A stretch of DNA of 17,385 nt from Methanobacteriota archaeon (GTDB taxonomy: Archaea > Thermoplasmatota > Poseidoniia > Poseidoniales > Poseidoniaceae). Position numbers and translations under genes: made by a program. The first letter of the stretch is position 1; every line of letters starts with the position of its first letter. The stretch spans positions 9,332 to 26,716 of the forward strand of contig NZLM01000025.1 in assembly GCA_002694245.1 (NCBI GenBank), written 5' to 3'. Under the pieces are notes generated by a model. The model saw only the letters and a program-made list of their open reading frames with translations, had not been told where the DNA came from and made no database searches. Shown here one piece after another: positions 1 through 9,051 of the stretch.

Positions 1-882
1 TCTGGAAAGACTACTATCGGCAGATGCTTGTTAGGCCTAGAACAAATGACTGCAGGTAATATCAATTTTCTAGATAAAACATTAGGGAAAAGGCAAAGTT
101 TTCGTGACAAAGAACTTATGGGGAAAATTCAATTAGTTTTCCAGGAACCGGCTGAAGCTCTAAACCCTAAAATGACATTATTTGAAATAGTAAGTGAGCC
201 TTTAAAAAATCTTGGCTCTTATGATACCAAGTCAGAAAAGGTTGTCCATGAAAGCTTTGAACGCGTAGGTATTTCGGCGTCAGATATGAATAGATATCCC
301 AATGAGATCTCAATGGGCTTCCAACAAAGAGTTGGAATTGCTCGGGCAATTGTGTCTAATCCGAAACTTATAATATTAGATGAGCCTACATCTGCTCTGG
401 ATCCAACAGCAAGAGCCGAAATTATGGAATTACTAATCCAAATACAAAAGGATCTATTAACATCATATCTTTTCATTTCACATGATTTGTCAGCAGTAAA
501 ACACATTAGCCACAAAGTTGCGATCCTTTACTTAGGAAAGATCATCGAACAAGGCGATGCAGACAGAATATTTGCGTCCCCTAGGCATCCATACTCCCTT
601 GGCTTGCTTTCATCTGTTCTCTTGCCAAGTACTAGTGTAAAACGACCAACCAGTGTAAGTTTAGACGGAGAGATACCCAGCCCCATTAATCTTCCAACAG
701 GCTGCAGTTTAAAAAGCAGGTGCCCTTTTCGTGAAGAGGACTGCGAAGATATTCCAGAAACAGTCCATCTGTCCGATGACCATGTAGTTCATGCATGTAA
801 TCAATGTCTGACAAAGACTGCGAAAGTTGACATTATGGATTATTTTGAAAAATTTGAACAAGAAACTCAAGCTACCCAATAA
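1..882 (+). CDS. Oligopeptide/dipeptide ABC transporter ATP-binding protein (OppF/DppF family), 5'-truncated
   Basis: The reading frame is open from base 1 and begins inside the Walker A loop (SGKTT), so the start and first strands lie outside the window. Seen in order: Q-loop (LVFQEP), a signature region reading SMGFQQR, Walker B (LIILDEPTSALDP), H-loop (FISHD), then the C-terminal oligopeptide/dipeptide-transporter extension (HPYSLGLL, GEIPSPINLP, GCSLKSRCPF) with its conserved cysteines. By family knowledge this subunit hydrolyses ATP on the cytoplasmic face to drive uptake of peptides or similar small solutes, together with a second ATPase, two permeases and a binding protein presumably encoded to the left. 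The canonical SGGQ signature is SMGF here, which is unusual. The next gene is convergent, so this is probably the last gene of its operon. Substrate cannot be read from the ATPase. Confidence 0.93.
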   Translation, partial: SGKTTIGRCLLGLEQMTAGNINFLDKTLGKRQSFRDKELMGKIQLVFQEPAEALNPKMTLFEIVSEPLKNLGSYDTKSEKVVHESFERVGISASDMNRYPNEISMGFQQRVGIARAIVSNPKLIILDEPTSALDPTARAEIMELLIQIQKDLLTSYLFISHDLSAVKHISHKVAILYLGKIIEQGDADRIFASPRHPYSLGLLSSVLLPSTSVKRPTSVSLDGEIPSPINLPTGCSLKSRCPFREEDCEDIPETVHLSDDHVVHACNQCLTKTAKVDIMDYFEKFEQETQATQ

Positions 883-988
883 TATTATTTTTTCAATAAC
901 CCCAGATTTCTCTCCCAAATGCGAAGAATAAAATGAAGTATTAGAAAACTTTTATATCAAATATAAAAATTCTTATAGGTAGGCGGGG

Positions 989-1735
989 TCAAATCATATA
1001 ATCACCACCATTCATATTCATAGAAGCACCCATAAAATATCCACCGTCATCTGATGCTAGTAACAAAACTGCCGGTGCTACCTCTGAAACGTGGCCAAAA
1101 CGCTTGATCGGAAGCTCAGATTTTTTTTGATCGAGCCAATCTTGTGGAATAGACCTCAATAAAGGAGTCTCTATTGGTCCTGGGTTTACACAATTAACTG
1201 TTACTCCAGAGTCTGAAAGCTCATACGCCAAAGCCCGTGTAAAGCCCATTATTCCAGCTTTAGCAGCACAATAGTGGACCATGGATGCTGCTCCCTTATG
1301 GGCGAGCTGACTAGAAAAATTAATAATGCGGCCCCAACCAGATTTTTTCATTTCAGTTATAACCTGCTTAGTACATAAAAAAGTACCTGTAAGGTGAACA
1401 TCAATCATTTTAGACCAAACTTCCAAAGACATATCCTCAAGCAACACAGTGTTATCTATCCCAGCACAATTTACCAAGATATCTATATTTCCAATTTTAC
1501 CTGTGAAATGATTAAATGCATGTTCTACATCATTGGGATCTGAAACGTCGCCGCAATACGATACTACGTTTTGTCGTTCTAATTTATATTTTTCCAATTG
1601 TTCTGATACTGCTTTTTCGTCTTTATCAAAAATTCCAATGTCAGCTCCCTCCTGAAGAAAAAGCTCTACTATAGCTTTTCCAATACCGGATGAGCCACCT
1701 GTAATTACAGCACTTTTAGATTTTAGTTTTGTCAT
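989..1735 (-). CDS. Short-chain dehydrogenase/reductase (SDR family, FabG-like)
   Basis: A 248-residue classical SDR. It shows the NAD(P)-binding glycine motif TGGSSGIG (residues 12-19), NCAG (89-92), the catalytic serine in NFSSQ (about 141) and YCAAK (Y155, K159). The usual catalytic Asn of the VNLTGTF segment is His (VHLTGTF), a variant seen in some SDRs. The frame can be extended to a TTG at 1747, but a GGTGGA ribosome-binding site lies 5 nt before the ATG at 1735, so I chose that start. It is expected to be a cytosolic NAD(P)-dependent alcohol/ketone oxidoreductase; the substrate is not determined. It converges on the ABC ATPase and is separated from the upstream permease by almost 500 bp. 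Confidence 0.93.
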   Translation of the reverse strand: MTKLKSKSAVITGGSSGIGKAIVELFLQEGADIGIFDKDEKAVSEQLEKYKLERQNVVSYCGDVSDPNDVEHAFNHFTGKIGNIDILVNCAGIDNTVLLEDMSLEVWSKMIDVHLTGTFLCTKQVITEMKKSGWGRIINFSSQLAHKGAASMVHYCAAKAGIMGFTRALAYELSDSGVTVNCVNPGPIETPLLRSIPQDWLDQKKSELPIKRFGHVSEVAPAVLLLASDDGGYFMGASMNMNGGDYMI

Positions 1736-2226
1736 ATTTTCCACCAAAAAAAGATTTTCTAAATTTCACCACTATTGAGAGTTTACTATAAAAAATATTT
1801 TTTTAAAGATGCCTAGAACCTTGAATGCTAAGATAATGCCGATTTAGATTTTACAATTTTAATGTTCAAAGCTATTAGAAGAGTATCTGGAATACAGGTG
1901 TTCGTTTAGGGTGGCATAGCTGACGGTAATGATGCGGAGTTAATTTTTGATAGTTAAGCACGCGATGCTGCTCTGGCAAGAAGACCTTTGTTTGCAAACC
2001 CTAACAAAACATATAATTAGATTTGCAATGGGTTATAATGAACTAATGCTAGGCTCTATGTTATGTAGTGACCTTAAGATCTTTTCCTCTTCCAACCAAT
2101 AGACCGCATGTTTCCCGATTGAGATCTATATTTTTCAAAAAGACGCGCAAAAAAGTTATTCAGCAATAGCTACTTACTTAAAATTATAAACTGAATGTTA
2201 AATCTGTATGAAGTTAAATATTGGTT
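1736..2226. other. Intergenic stretch, no intact gene; possible decayed coding remnant
   Basis: About 490 AT-rich bases without a convincing gene. On the plus strand one frame starting with ATG at 1862 reads MFKAIRRVSGIQVFV, stop, GGIADGNDAELIFDS, stop, ARDAALARRPLFANP. The composition looks protein-like despite two in-frame stops, so this may be a short pseudogene fragment. I do not recognise the family. The stretch also includes the promoter side of the short-chain dehydrogenase gene. No strong terminator hairpin, RNA gene or tRNA remnant was seen. Confidence 0.25.
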
Positions 2227-3117
2227 CTAATTGGGACCAGTTCTCTGAAGCAATAATATGTTACAAACTAATATTGGGATTATCCCTAACCACAAATAGG
2301 TTGGAATTTTTTCCATCATAATAAAAGTTTCGATTAGCGCTGCCCAGACAGGAATTAGATAAGTATATGAGCTAACATTGGTACTAGAAATATTCTTGCT
2401 TGCAAACGCAAGTAAAGAAAAGGTTACGATACTAGCGAATATCACCAAATAAAAGAAACTCAACCAATGTTCAGTTGAGAAACCAATAACTTCGTCTAAA
2501 TTCAAGTTTCTTAAAGAGATAAAAAATAGAATAATTGCTCCATAAAATGTCACTCCAGCAGTTATTTCTAATGCGTCCGCTTTAATGTTCAATTTTGGCA
2601 ACAAAATAATATATAGCGAATGAAATATTGTGCCAAGTAATATTAAAAGATCTCCAGAATTAAAATTAAATGATAATAAATTTTCAAAGTTACCTTTCAT
2701 AATTACAAATACAGCTCCAGATGCTCCTAATGCCAAGATTAAAAAGGTTCTATATGCAGGAAATTTTTTAATAAAAAGTGCGCTCAAACATAATGAAATA
2801 AATGGCAACAACGTGAAAATGGTGGCTGCTGACGTTGGACTAGTAAATCTTAAGGAGTAAAATAAAAATATAAAGAAAAATACATAACAAACCGCCAAGA
2901 TCGTAAGACTTTTCCAATACCTAATTAAAAACCATAAATTGCGATTAAAAAATATCAAATAGCCTATTAATATTAGCGCCGATAGCGCAAATCGTAACAA
3001 GGTTAAAAAGTCAGGGCTTATCTGATCAGTAAGTATAGCACTTACAACAAATGACCCTCCTACAAACGCTGAAAAACCAACCATAGAAAGGTGTGAAAGT
3101 AACGTTATAGACATCAT
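2227..3117 (-). CDS. EamA/DMT-family permease (drug/metabolite transporter)
   Basis: About 296 residues, almost entirely hydrophobic, with roughly ten predicted membrane helices and the internal duplication typical of EamA proteins. Features include the end of helix 1 leading into LLRFALSALILIGYL, a mid-protein GSGAVFVI-like helix (ALGASGAVFVIMKG), the second-repeat start NSGDLLILLGTIFHSLYIIL, and VSSYTYLIPVWAALIE near the C-terminus. The frame extends to 3162, but GAGGG seven bases before the ATG at 3117 supports the shorter start, which also fits the family length. It is an inner-membrane exporter or exchanger of metabolites such as amino acids; the substrate is unknown. It lies 137 bp downstream of the dehydrogenase gene on the same strand and could be co-transcribed. 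Confidence 0.9.
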   Translation of the reverse strand: MMSITLLSHLSMVGFSAFVGGSFVVSAILTDQISPDFLTLLRFALSALILIGYLIFFNRNLWFLIRYWKSLTILAVCYVFFFIFLFYSLRFTSPTSAATIFTLLPFISLCLSALFIKKFPAYRTFLILALGASGAVFVIMKGNFENLLSFNFNSGDLLILLGTIFHSLYIILLPKLNIKADALEITAGVTFYGAIILFFISLRNLNLDEVIGFSTEHWLSFFYLVIFASIVTFSLLAFASKNISSTNVSSYTYLIPVWAALIETFIMMEKIPTYLWLGIIPILVCNILLLQRTGPN

Positions 3118-3254
3118 GATTAAACCCTCAAAATGAGATGCTAGTTTTGTACTCCAAAACACTTTTCGACTGAAAATAAAAAATTCTTTACCAGAAAATT
3201 AAGCTAGAACTGAGCTTAAAATTACGTCATCGTATCAATAAAAAATTTACGAAA

Positions 3255-4121
3255 TTAACTCCTGAAATCTAGATTTTCAACAAATTCATAAATTTGCGTA
3301 TGATCAACATCGTTTTCAAAAGATTTGACAGAATAATTTAAATATTTGGATACTTCATCTAGAAGTTTTAAACTCATTCCATGGTCTTCGGATTCTAATT
3401 TGGCGATACCAACATCTTTAGCCATTAAAGCAAGCGCAAACCCTGAATTGAAGGCTCTATTTAAGATAAATTGCCTTAGTTTTTTCTCAGTAGTATTATT
3501 CTTACCAGTCGAATTATTTAAAATTTCAGTAAATTTATCTTCTTCAATACCAATTTTTTTTGCAACAACTAATGCTTCGCAAGCTGCGATTAAACCCGCG
3601 GCTGACACATAATTATTCAGTGCTTTAGCTGCGTGACCAGTTCCAGTCTTACCACAATAAAAAGCTTTTTGCCCGAGCGCATCAAAGATATGAACCTTTT
3701 TATCGAATAATTCTTTTGAACCACCAACCATTATGCTCAACTCTCCTGATTTAGCTCGTGACACACCCCCAGAAACTGGGGCATCTAAAACTTGCATCCA
3801 ACCCTCAAGTCTATGTTTAATTTCCTTAGTATCTTTAGGCATGGATGATGACATTTCCAGAAGGACACTTCCTGGTTTAGTCTTTTGAAAATTATCATCA
3901 GTAAATAAAACTTCTTTCACTTCCTTCCCACTCGGGAGCATAGTTATTACTGTTTCCGCATGTGATAATGCCTTCTTGACCTCATCAAAAGTAACTCCAG
4001 AAAAAGTATTCCTAGCACTTTTATTAATGTCGTAACCGATAACCTCCAAACCAGAAGCTCGCAAGTTCTCGGCCATTGGCAAGCCCATTTTCCCCAATCC
4101 AATAAATACGATTTTATCCAT
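3255..4121 (-). CDS. 3-hydroxyisobutyrate dehydrogenase-family (beta-hydroxyacid) dehydrogenase
   Basis: 288 residues, the normal length for the family. The N-terminal Rossmann motif is IGLGKMGLPMAENL (residues 7-20). The substrate-binding loop DAPVSGG is at 113-119, the catalytic lysine is K166 in GHAAKALNN, and the conserved MAKDVGIA segment lies near residue 235. Family enzymes oxidise a beta-hydroxyacid (3-hydroxyisobutyrate, tartronate semialdehyde, L-threonate and similar) using NAD(P)+. I cannot choose the substrate. No good Shine-Dalgarno sequence is seen before the ATG, only an A/T-rich leader. The gene is divergent from the amidase, sharing a 240-bp control region that contains a palindromic site, which suggests one catabolic module under common control. 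Confidence 0.93.
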   Translation of the reverse strand: MDKIVFIGLGKMGLPMAENLRASGLEVIGYDINKSARNTFSGVTFDEVKKALSHAETVITMLPSGKEVKEVLFTDDNFQKTKPGSVLLEMSSSMPKDTKEIKHRLEGWMQVLDAPVSGGVSRAKSGELSIMVGGSKELFDKKVHIFDALGQKAFYCGKTGTGHAAKALNNYVSAAGLIAACEALVVAKKIGIEEDKFTEILNNSTGKNNTTEKKLRQFILNRAFNSGFALALMAKDVGIAKLESEDHGMSLKLLDEVSKYLNYSVKSFENDVDHTQIYEFVENLDFRS

Positions 4122-4157
4122 TTTTTTTAAATTAATAGTAAATTTGTACTAATAACA

Positions 4158-4308
4158 TTGGTAAAGCTCAAAATTTTGACGGTCAATCAATTTACCAAAA
4201 TAATTGGTAATTTATCTAAATTCACAGAATTACAAAAAACTTGCTGAAAAAGTATTCATTAAATAATGTAGAATTAGAACCGTAGCCCGGGTGAAGACCC
4301 TTTACCAG
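4158..4308. promoter_or_regulatory. Candidate operator: TTACCAA/TTGGTAA palindrome plus half-sites
   Basis: Between the divergent dehydrogenase and amidase genes a 19-bp inverted repeat, TTACCAAAATAATTGGTAA, occupies 4192-4210: seven-base arms around a five-base spacer. A further half-site TTGGTAA lies at 4158-4164 and a near half-site TTACCAG at 4302-4308. Repeated half-sites in a divergent promoter region suggest a dimeric regulator of GntR, LacI or similar type. No regulator gene is in the window, so the assignment is inference. A small GGGT-GAAG-ACCC hairpin sits just upstream of the last half-site. Confidence 0.4.
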
Positions 4309-4360
4309 ACTTTCTATTATACTTCTAGAAAAGTAAGTGTTAAAACGATGTAGAAATCAA

Positions 4361-5728
4361 ATGAAAAAAAATCCTGAAAAATATTTCAAGGCATCTGGTG
4401 AAGTTATTGGTTCAGCAATAAAATCAGGAACTCTGGATGCGGTTGAATACACAGAATTTCTGTTTGATCTTATAAACAGACAAAACTCTACCATTTTTTT
4501 AAATTTAACTAAAGAACGAGCCTTAAAAGAAGCAAAAAGTGCCAATAAGCGAGCAAAAAATGGTGAATCTTTATCAGCACTAGATGGAGTGCCGATAGCA
4601 TACAAAGATTTAGTTGATATGGTTGGCGAATCTACAACTGCTGCATCCGATTTGCTACGAAATAGTCCAAAGGCTACAAAAGATGCGGATGTGGTACAAA
4701 AAGCTACGCAAGCAGGTATGGTTAATCTTGGAAAACTGAATTTAACCGAATTTGCTTATTCTGGTCTCGGATTAAATCCCCACTTTGGAACACCTCATAA
4801 TCCAAATTCACAGCAAGTACCACGTTCTCCAGGAGGTTCATCCTCAGGATCAGGAGTATCAGTGGCCGCGGGTCTTACGCCGATAGCTATTGGAACGGAT
4901 ACTGGAGGATCAATCAGGATACCTGCGGCTTTTAATGGCGTTGTGGGTTATAAACCATCAACAGGTCGAGTAGATAAAACTGGTGTTTTTGCTCTTTCTG
5001 CTACCTTTGACACAGTAGGACCAATTACAACAACTGTCAAAGACTGTATATTAATTGACAAAATCCTTAGTAAGGCAAATAGAAAACAAAATTATCATGC
5101 AAAGAAAGGCGACATAAGCCTCTATATTCCAGAGAGCCTTGTATTCGAAGGATTAGAGCAATCTGTTGCTGAAAACTTTGAAAAAGCTATCAAAATACTC
5201 AGTAGAATAGGGATAAAAATTATCCGTGGTAAATGCCCTGAATTTTCAGAATCTATTATTTTGGCCCGTGAGTTAGGTACAATAACTGCCGCAGAGGCCT
5301 ATATTGAACATGAGAAACGTTTATTAACTGGAGAACGTGAGAAAATTGACAGGCGCGTTGTTAGAAGAATTGAAAATGGACATGCAATGTCGGCCTCTGC
5401 TGTTATAAAACTTCAAAGGGCGCGACACGGATTAATGAAATCTCTGTCGGAACGGTTAAACGGTTCATTAATAGCAATGCCAACGACACCAATTACAGCG
5501 CCAGAAATAGAATTACTTGAGAGCGACGATGATCTGTTTCACAGCATAAATCTTAAAGCACTGAGAAATACTGCGATAGGAAACTTCCTTAACACACCAG
5601 GTGTGGCCATACCAAATGGCACAGATAAAAAAGGTATGCCAACTAGTTTGTTAATATCCGGCGTAGCAAATAGCGACGAGTTTTTATTATCAGCTGCAAG
5701 TTTGATCGAAAAAGAATTAAGGATCTAA
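4361..5728 (+). CDS. Amidase-signature-family amidohydrolase (GatA-like)
   Basis: 455 residues from the ATG. The Ser-cisSer-Lys triad of the amidase signature family is visible: K82 in VPIAYKD, the cis-Ser in PGGSSSGSG (about residue 161), and nucleophile S184 in GTDTGGSIRIPA. The family hydrolyses linear amides to acid and ammonia or amine. A GatA role in charging tRNA-Gln is unlikely because no gatB or gatC is adjacent and the context is catabolic. A GTG at 4337 in the same frame would add eight residues; neither start has a strong ribosome-binding site, so the start is uncertain. It is divergent from the beta-hydroxyacid dehydrogenase with a possible shared operator, and convergent with the MFS gene. 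Confidence 0.92.
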   Translation: MKKNPEKYFKASGEVIGSAIKSGTLDAVEYTEFLFDLINRQNSTIFLNLTKERALKEAKSANKRAKNGESLSALDGVPIAYKDLVDMVGESTTAASDLLRNSPKATKDADVVQKATQAGMVNLGKLNLTEFAYSGLGLNPHFGTPHNPNSQQVPRSPGGSSSGSGVSVAAGLTPIAIGTDTGGSIRIPAAFNGVVGYKPSTGRVDKTGVFALSATFDTVGPITTTVKDCILIDKILSKANRKQNYHAKKGDISLYIPESLVFEGLEQSVAENFEKAIKILSRIGIKIIRGKCPEFSESIILARELGTITAAEAYIEHEKRLLTGEREKIDRRVVRRIENGHAMSASAVIKLQRARHGLMKSLSERLNGSLIAMPTTPITAPEIELLESDDDLFHSINLKALRNTAIGNFLNTPGVAIPNGTDKKGMPTSLLISGVANSDEFLLSAASLIEKELRI

Positions 5729-5945
5729 GATTTTTCTATTTCGCGAAGTCACTATCGATCATATATCAAATAGTAGAATTGGTATAGCACAACGACAGAA
5801 ATAGCATAAATTTAGTGTGACTCTACTGTATAAAATTAAAGTAATCGATAAATAGTATCTTGAAGTAACATAGTTTTTTAAAGAAATGCAAAAATGGAAA
5901 AGTTCTTAAACATTCGCAATGTAGGATAATAAGACAAAAAACTGA

Positions 5946-7145
5946 TCAGTAAATCTTATCTAGCCGATCTACCTCTGTTTGGTTTGGAAGAATCAAAGCT
6001 GCAAGTAATATGAATACAGCCATCCCGCCCATAAGAATAAATATTGTATTAAACTCGTAACCATTTTGCATAAGTAAACTACTAATCGGCAGAACAGCAG
6101 CGCCTACACATAGGTTTAGTAAAAACTTTATGCTTAGTATTTTGCCTCTCTTCTCATCCGGTATGTATCTAGATAGGATCGCATCATTTATTGGAATTTG
6201 TCCAAACACAAAACAGATTGCAACGAGGGATATGAAAAATAAATACCAATTATGCAATGCAGATGCAAAAAAGATGAAAATTATTTGACCTACAGCAGTA
6301 TACAGTAAAATTATTTTTGGTGAATAAATATCAATTAACTTACCAACTACTATTTGAGAAAAAGAAGCACATGCATAGACTGCAGCTGCCAAAGCACCAG
6401 TGACAGCGACAGATGTTGAAATGTCGATGAGATATATCTCAAAATATCGCGGTATGATAAACGTCATTGCTCCAAAAATGAAACCGCCCGCGAGAGTAGA
6501 GATAGAAATAGAGGCCAACGCCCACTGCCAATTTTTTGCGAAACTTCTATTTAATTGAGTAAGTTCAGTTTGTTTTAGCGACGGATTGTTCTCAAGAGCT
6601 GCGAAAAATATAATTCCATAGATAAGACAGAAAATTCCTGGTATAATAAAACAGGTACGCCAGTCTCCAAAAAGTAAAATTGTACCAAGAACTAATGGAG
6701 CTGCTGCGACCCCCATATTTCCATATACTCCATTAATTCCCAACCTAAACCCCGTTCTTTCATTTTTTGCCAAGAGCATCGCAGTACCAACCGGATGATA
6801 GATTGATGCGAAAATACCAATAATGGCCAATGACAACGAAAGAATAAATAAACTACTTGATATTCCTGCTATTATAGACGCAACTGCAATTCCGAAGTGA
6901 TAAATGACCATCAGCAAAGCTCGAGAAAATTTATCTGCGAGATATGAAGCTAATGGAGCGAAGGCTCCAAAGAATACAAAACTTAGAGTACCATAAACAA
7001 TTATTTCATCGTAAGATAATCCGAAATATTTTCCAGCATCATATGCAGCCTTTGCAAAAATTAACATTATAAAGTGATCAAGAAAGTGACTTATGTTAAG
7101 GTAAATATCCCTCACCGTTTTTGATCTCATTATTACTTGATTCAT
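5946..7145 (-). CDS. Major facilitator superfamily transporter
   Basis: 399 residues with about twelve hydrophobic segments and the MFS motif-A-like loop LADKFSRALL after helix 2. GVYGNMGVAAAPLVLG (helix 5 region) and a second-half loop GKLIDIYSPKIILL mirror the first half. It acts in the inner membrane as a secondary transporter; the substrate is unknown. The ATG at 7145 has an AGG about ten bases upstream; an internal Met at 7130 is less likely. It is the last gene before the tRNA-Met-remnant array and has the same AT-rich composition as the left half of the window, so it may mark the old chromosomal side of the insertion hotspot. Confidence 0.92.
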   Translation of the reverse strand: MNQVIMRSKTVRDIYLNISHFLDHFIMLIFAKAAYDAGKYFGLSYDEIIVYGTLSFVFFGAFAPLASYLADKFSRALLMVIYHFGIAVASIIAGISSSLFILSLSLAIIGIFASIYHPVGTAMLLAKNERTGFRLGINGVYGNMGVAAAPLVLGTILLFGDWRTCFIIPGIFCLIYGIIFFAALENNPSLKQTELTQLNRSFAKNWQWALASISISTLAGGFIFGAMTFIIPRYFEIYLIDISTSVAVTGALAAAVYACASFSQIVVGKLIDIYSPKIILLYTAVGQIIFIFFASALHNWYLFFISLVAICFVFGQIPINDAILSRYIPDEKRGKILSIKFLLNLCVGAAVLPISSLLMQNGYEFNTIFILMGGMAVFILLAALILPNQTEVDRLDKIY

Positions 7146-7315
7146 TTTCGTTAAGCCTAATCTTAAATAATTTCAGTATCTCAAACCCACTCTCTAAAAT
7201 TTTTAAAAAGCTAGCCTCATACAAACACCCTGACAAATCAAAAACAAAATTACTCAATTTTGACAAGATAAATGGGTAACTATTGATACAAGTCGTAGAT
7301 TTTATTTAGTAATGT

Positions 7316-7358
7316 TGGTAGTGAAAGAAGTACTTGGATCCTCGACACGCAGATTACG
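7316..7358 (-). repeat. tRNA-Met 3'-half remnant (most diverged full-length copy)
   Basis: Matches 33 of 43 positions of the tRNA segment 17310-17352, without gaps, from the CCA end to the anticodon. Most differences are transitions, as expected of an old, unselected copy. About 86 bases to its left a TGACAAAT motif preceded by TCATACA resembles the flank of the two right-hand copies, where TGACAA lies 87 bases from the repeat. This suggests a decayed attachment arm. It is the outermost boundary of the array. Confidence 0.8.
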
Positions 7359-7377
7359 CGTTGGCAAAGCCAGCTGG

Positions 7378-9051
7378 TTAGTCGGCCACGCGCATTGCGG
7401 CCTGCGCGCAGAAACAGGAAGCCGCAAAGACCCTATCGGCGCGCGATTGTGCCAGATCCAGCCTCTGGCGCACATGAACGATCTCGACAGTTTCACCGCG
7501 CGCCTTTAGGCAGTCATGAAGACCCTTCAACGCCCAAACGTTATCTGGGTGCACGGTTGCGCGAGCAAGTTGACCACATAGGCCAAGATCCTGGCGGAAG
7601 ACCATCTCGGCCTCGTCTGTGTGACCCTGCTCCAACAGCAGTGCGCCAAATGCATGACGGACCGGCTGCATCCAGCCCCAAGGCTCGTCATATGGCAGGT
7701 TATCCTCAAGCGCAATGGCGCGGCGTAAAGCGGCATAGGCCTTATCGTACTTTGACTGACGATAGAGGATCTCGCCGCGCAACATCTCCGATCCAATAGC
7801 CAGAAGATCGACCACTTTGTTGTTGTGCAATGTACGGCTTTTGGGCACACGTTTGATCGCGGTGTGATAAAGCGCCTCCTCTACCAGTGCGGCGTCCACC
7901 TCGCCTAAGGCGGCGTGACCAATAGCGCGAGCGTAATGCACATTTGCCGCCTTCGTGCAGTAAAGGTACAGATCATCGGGCAATTCCAGCTGGATAGCCT
8001 CCCGCCAGCGACCGAAGCGCACAAGAACATGTGGACCAAAACTCAGGTAGCTTTCGAAGTAATCCGCCATAGGTGGACTTTCCATGCGCAACATCTCGTC
8101 CGGAGTGGTCTCGGCCATCCCCTGCACAGCGCGCATGGCCGGCTCGAACTGGCCCAGAAACATCGCGCCGTAGATCACAAAATGGTAATTGTGCTGGCGG
8201 TAGCCGGTATAGATGTTGAACGCACCCCTTTCCTCATAGAATTTAAGATCAGCCTTTATCGCCGCCTCATTCCAGTCTACCACGTTCTGGTAATACCCAC
8301 ACAGAATATCTATGTGCGTTGGCATGTGGATCAGGTGCCCGGCATCGGGCACTAGCCGACGCAACGCTTCGCCGGCCTTCAGTGCCTTTTCCGGAAAGGG
8401 CGACATTTCCATCAGGTGAACATAGAGATGTAGCAGGCCGGGATGATGCATTGCTGACGGATCGCCACCCTCCAGCGCCTCTTCCAGAACCATTTGTGCT
8501 TCGACCGTTCGCGCCCCAGCAGCAGGCTGCCCAGCGGGCAAATCCCACATTTTCCAAGGCGTTAGGTTCAGAAGCGACTCGGCAAAAACCGTACGCACTT
8601 CGTGGCTTTCGGGATAGGCGTTATATACGTCGCGCATAGCATCCGCGAAATCGGCATTCCACTCTTTCATCGCTTCGGGATCCAGAGGCTCCGGCTGAGG
8701 GTGGCGCGCGGGCAGAGCGTTGATCATTGCGGCCTCCCATCCAATCACACCATCGATCAAATCAAGCGCCTCACACGCATGAGCATAGCCGGCCCGCGCG
8801 GCTTCCGAACGGCCGGCATTATCGAACAGGTCCCATGGCATGTTGTAATTTGGCCCTGAGGCATATCCTGCTCCCCAATGAGCAATTGCGCATTTCGGAT
8901 CAGCATCGATGGCGCGTTTGAAACATGTGACAGCCTCTTCATGGTTATAACCGTAGGTCCACAAAATCCCCCGGTCGAACCATTTCTGCGCCTCGGTCGA
9001 TTGCGTTGTAATGGGAAAGGTGTGCCCACCCAGATCGAAATACTTTTCCAT
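7378..9051 (-). CDS. Tetratricopeptide-repeat protein with conserved histidine cluster, function unknown
   Basis: 557 residues, GC-rich and unlike the genes to its left, with a strong GAGGA ribosome-binding site before the ATG. TPR-like helical pairs are visible near residues 20-60 (AQKWFDRGILWTYGYNHEEA, FKRAIDADPKCAIAHWG), about 325-400, and 430-520 (EMLRGEILYRQ, AYAALRRAI). A central histidine-rich segment has H202, H203, H208, H212 and H239, H242, H246 (HHPGLLHLYVH and HLIHMPTH). This resembles a TPR family with HxxIHxxE and HMPxHIY signatures, which suggests a metal site rather than pure scaffolding; that role is inference. No signal peptide is seen, so it is probably cytosolic. It is the sole cargo of the first cassette, and its stop lies 19 bp from the left tRNA remnant. 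Confidence 0.9.
   Translation of the reverse strand: MEKYFDLGGHTFPITTQSTEAQKWFDRGILWTYGYNHEEAVTCFKRAIDADPKCAIAHWGAGYASGPNYNMPWDLFDNAGRSEAARAGYAHACEALDLIDGVIGWEAAMINALPARHPQPEPLDPEAMKEWNADFADAMRDVYNAYPESHEVRTVFAESLLNLTPWKMWDLPAGQPAAGARTVEAQMVLEEALEGGDPSAMHHPGLLHLYVHLMEMSPFPEKALKAGEALRRLVPDAGHLIHMPTHIDILCGYYQNVVDWNEAAIKADLKFYEERGAFNIYTGYRQHNYHFVIYGAMFLGQFEPAMRAVQGMAETTPDEMLRMESPPMADYFESYLSFGPHVLVRFGRWREAIQLELPDDLYLYCTKAANVHYARAIGHAALGEVDAALVEEALYHTAIKRVPKSRTLHNNKVVDLLAIGSEMLRGEILYRQSKYDKAYAALRRAIALEDNLPYDEPWGWMQPVRHAFGALLLEQGHTDEAEMVFRQDLGLCGQLARATVHPDNVWALKGLHDCLKARGETVEIVHVRQRLDLAQSRADRVFAASCFCAQAAMRVAD

Noticed and set aside
978..998. GGTAGGCGGGG near the short-chain dehydrogenase stop resembling the tRNA-Met 3' end
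   Set aside because: Only a handful of bases match and the order differs; nothing corresponding to the T-arm or anticodon stem follows.
4337..4360. GTG start adding eight residues to the amidase
   Set aside because: Weak ribosome-binding site and no family-like residues in the extension, although it cannot be excluded.
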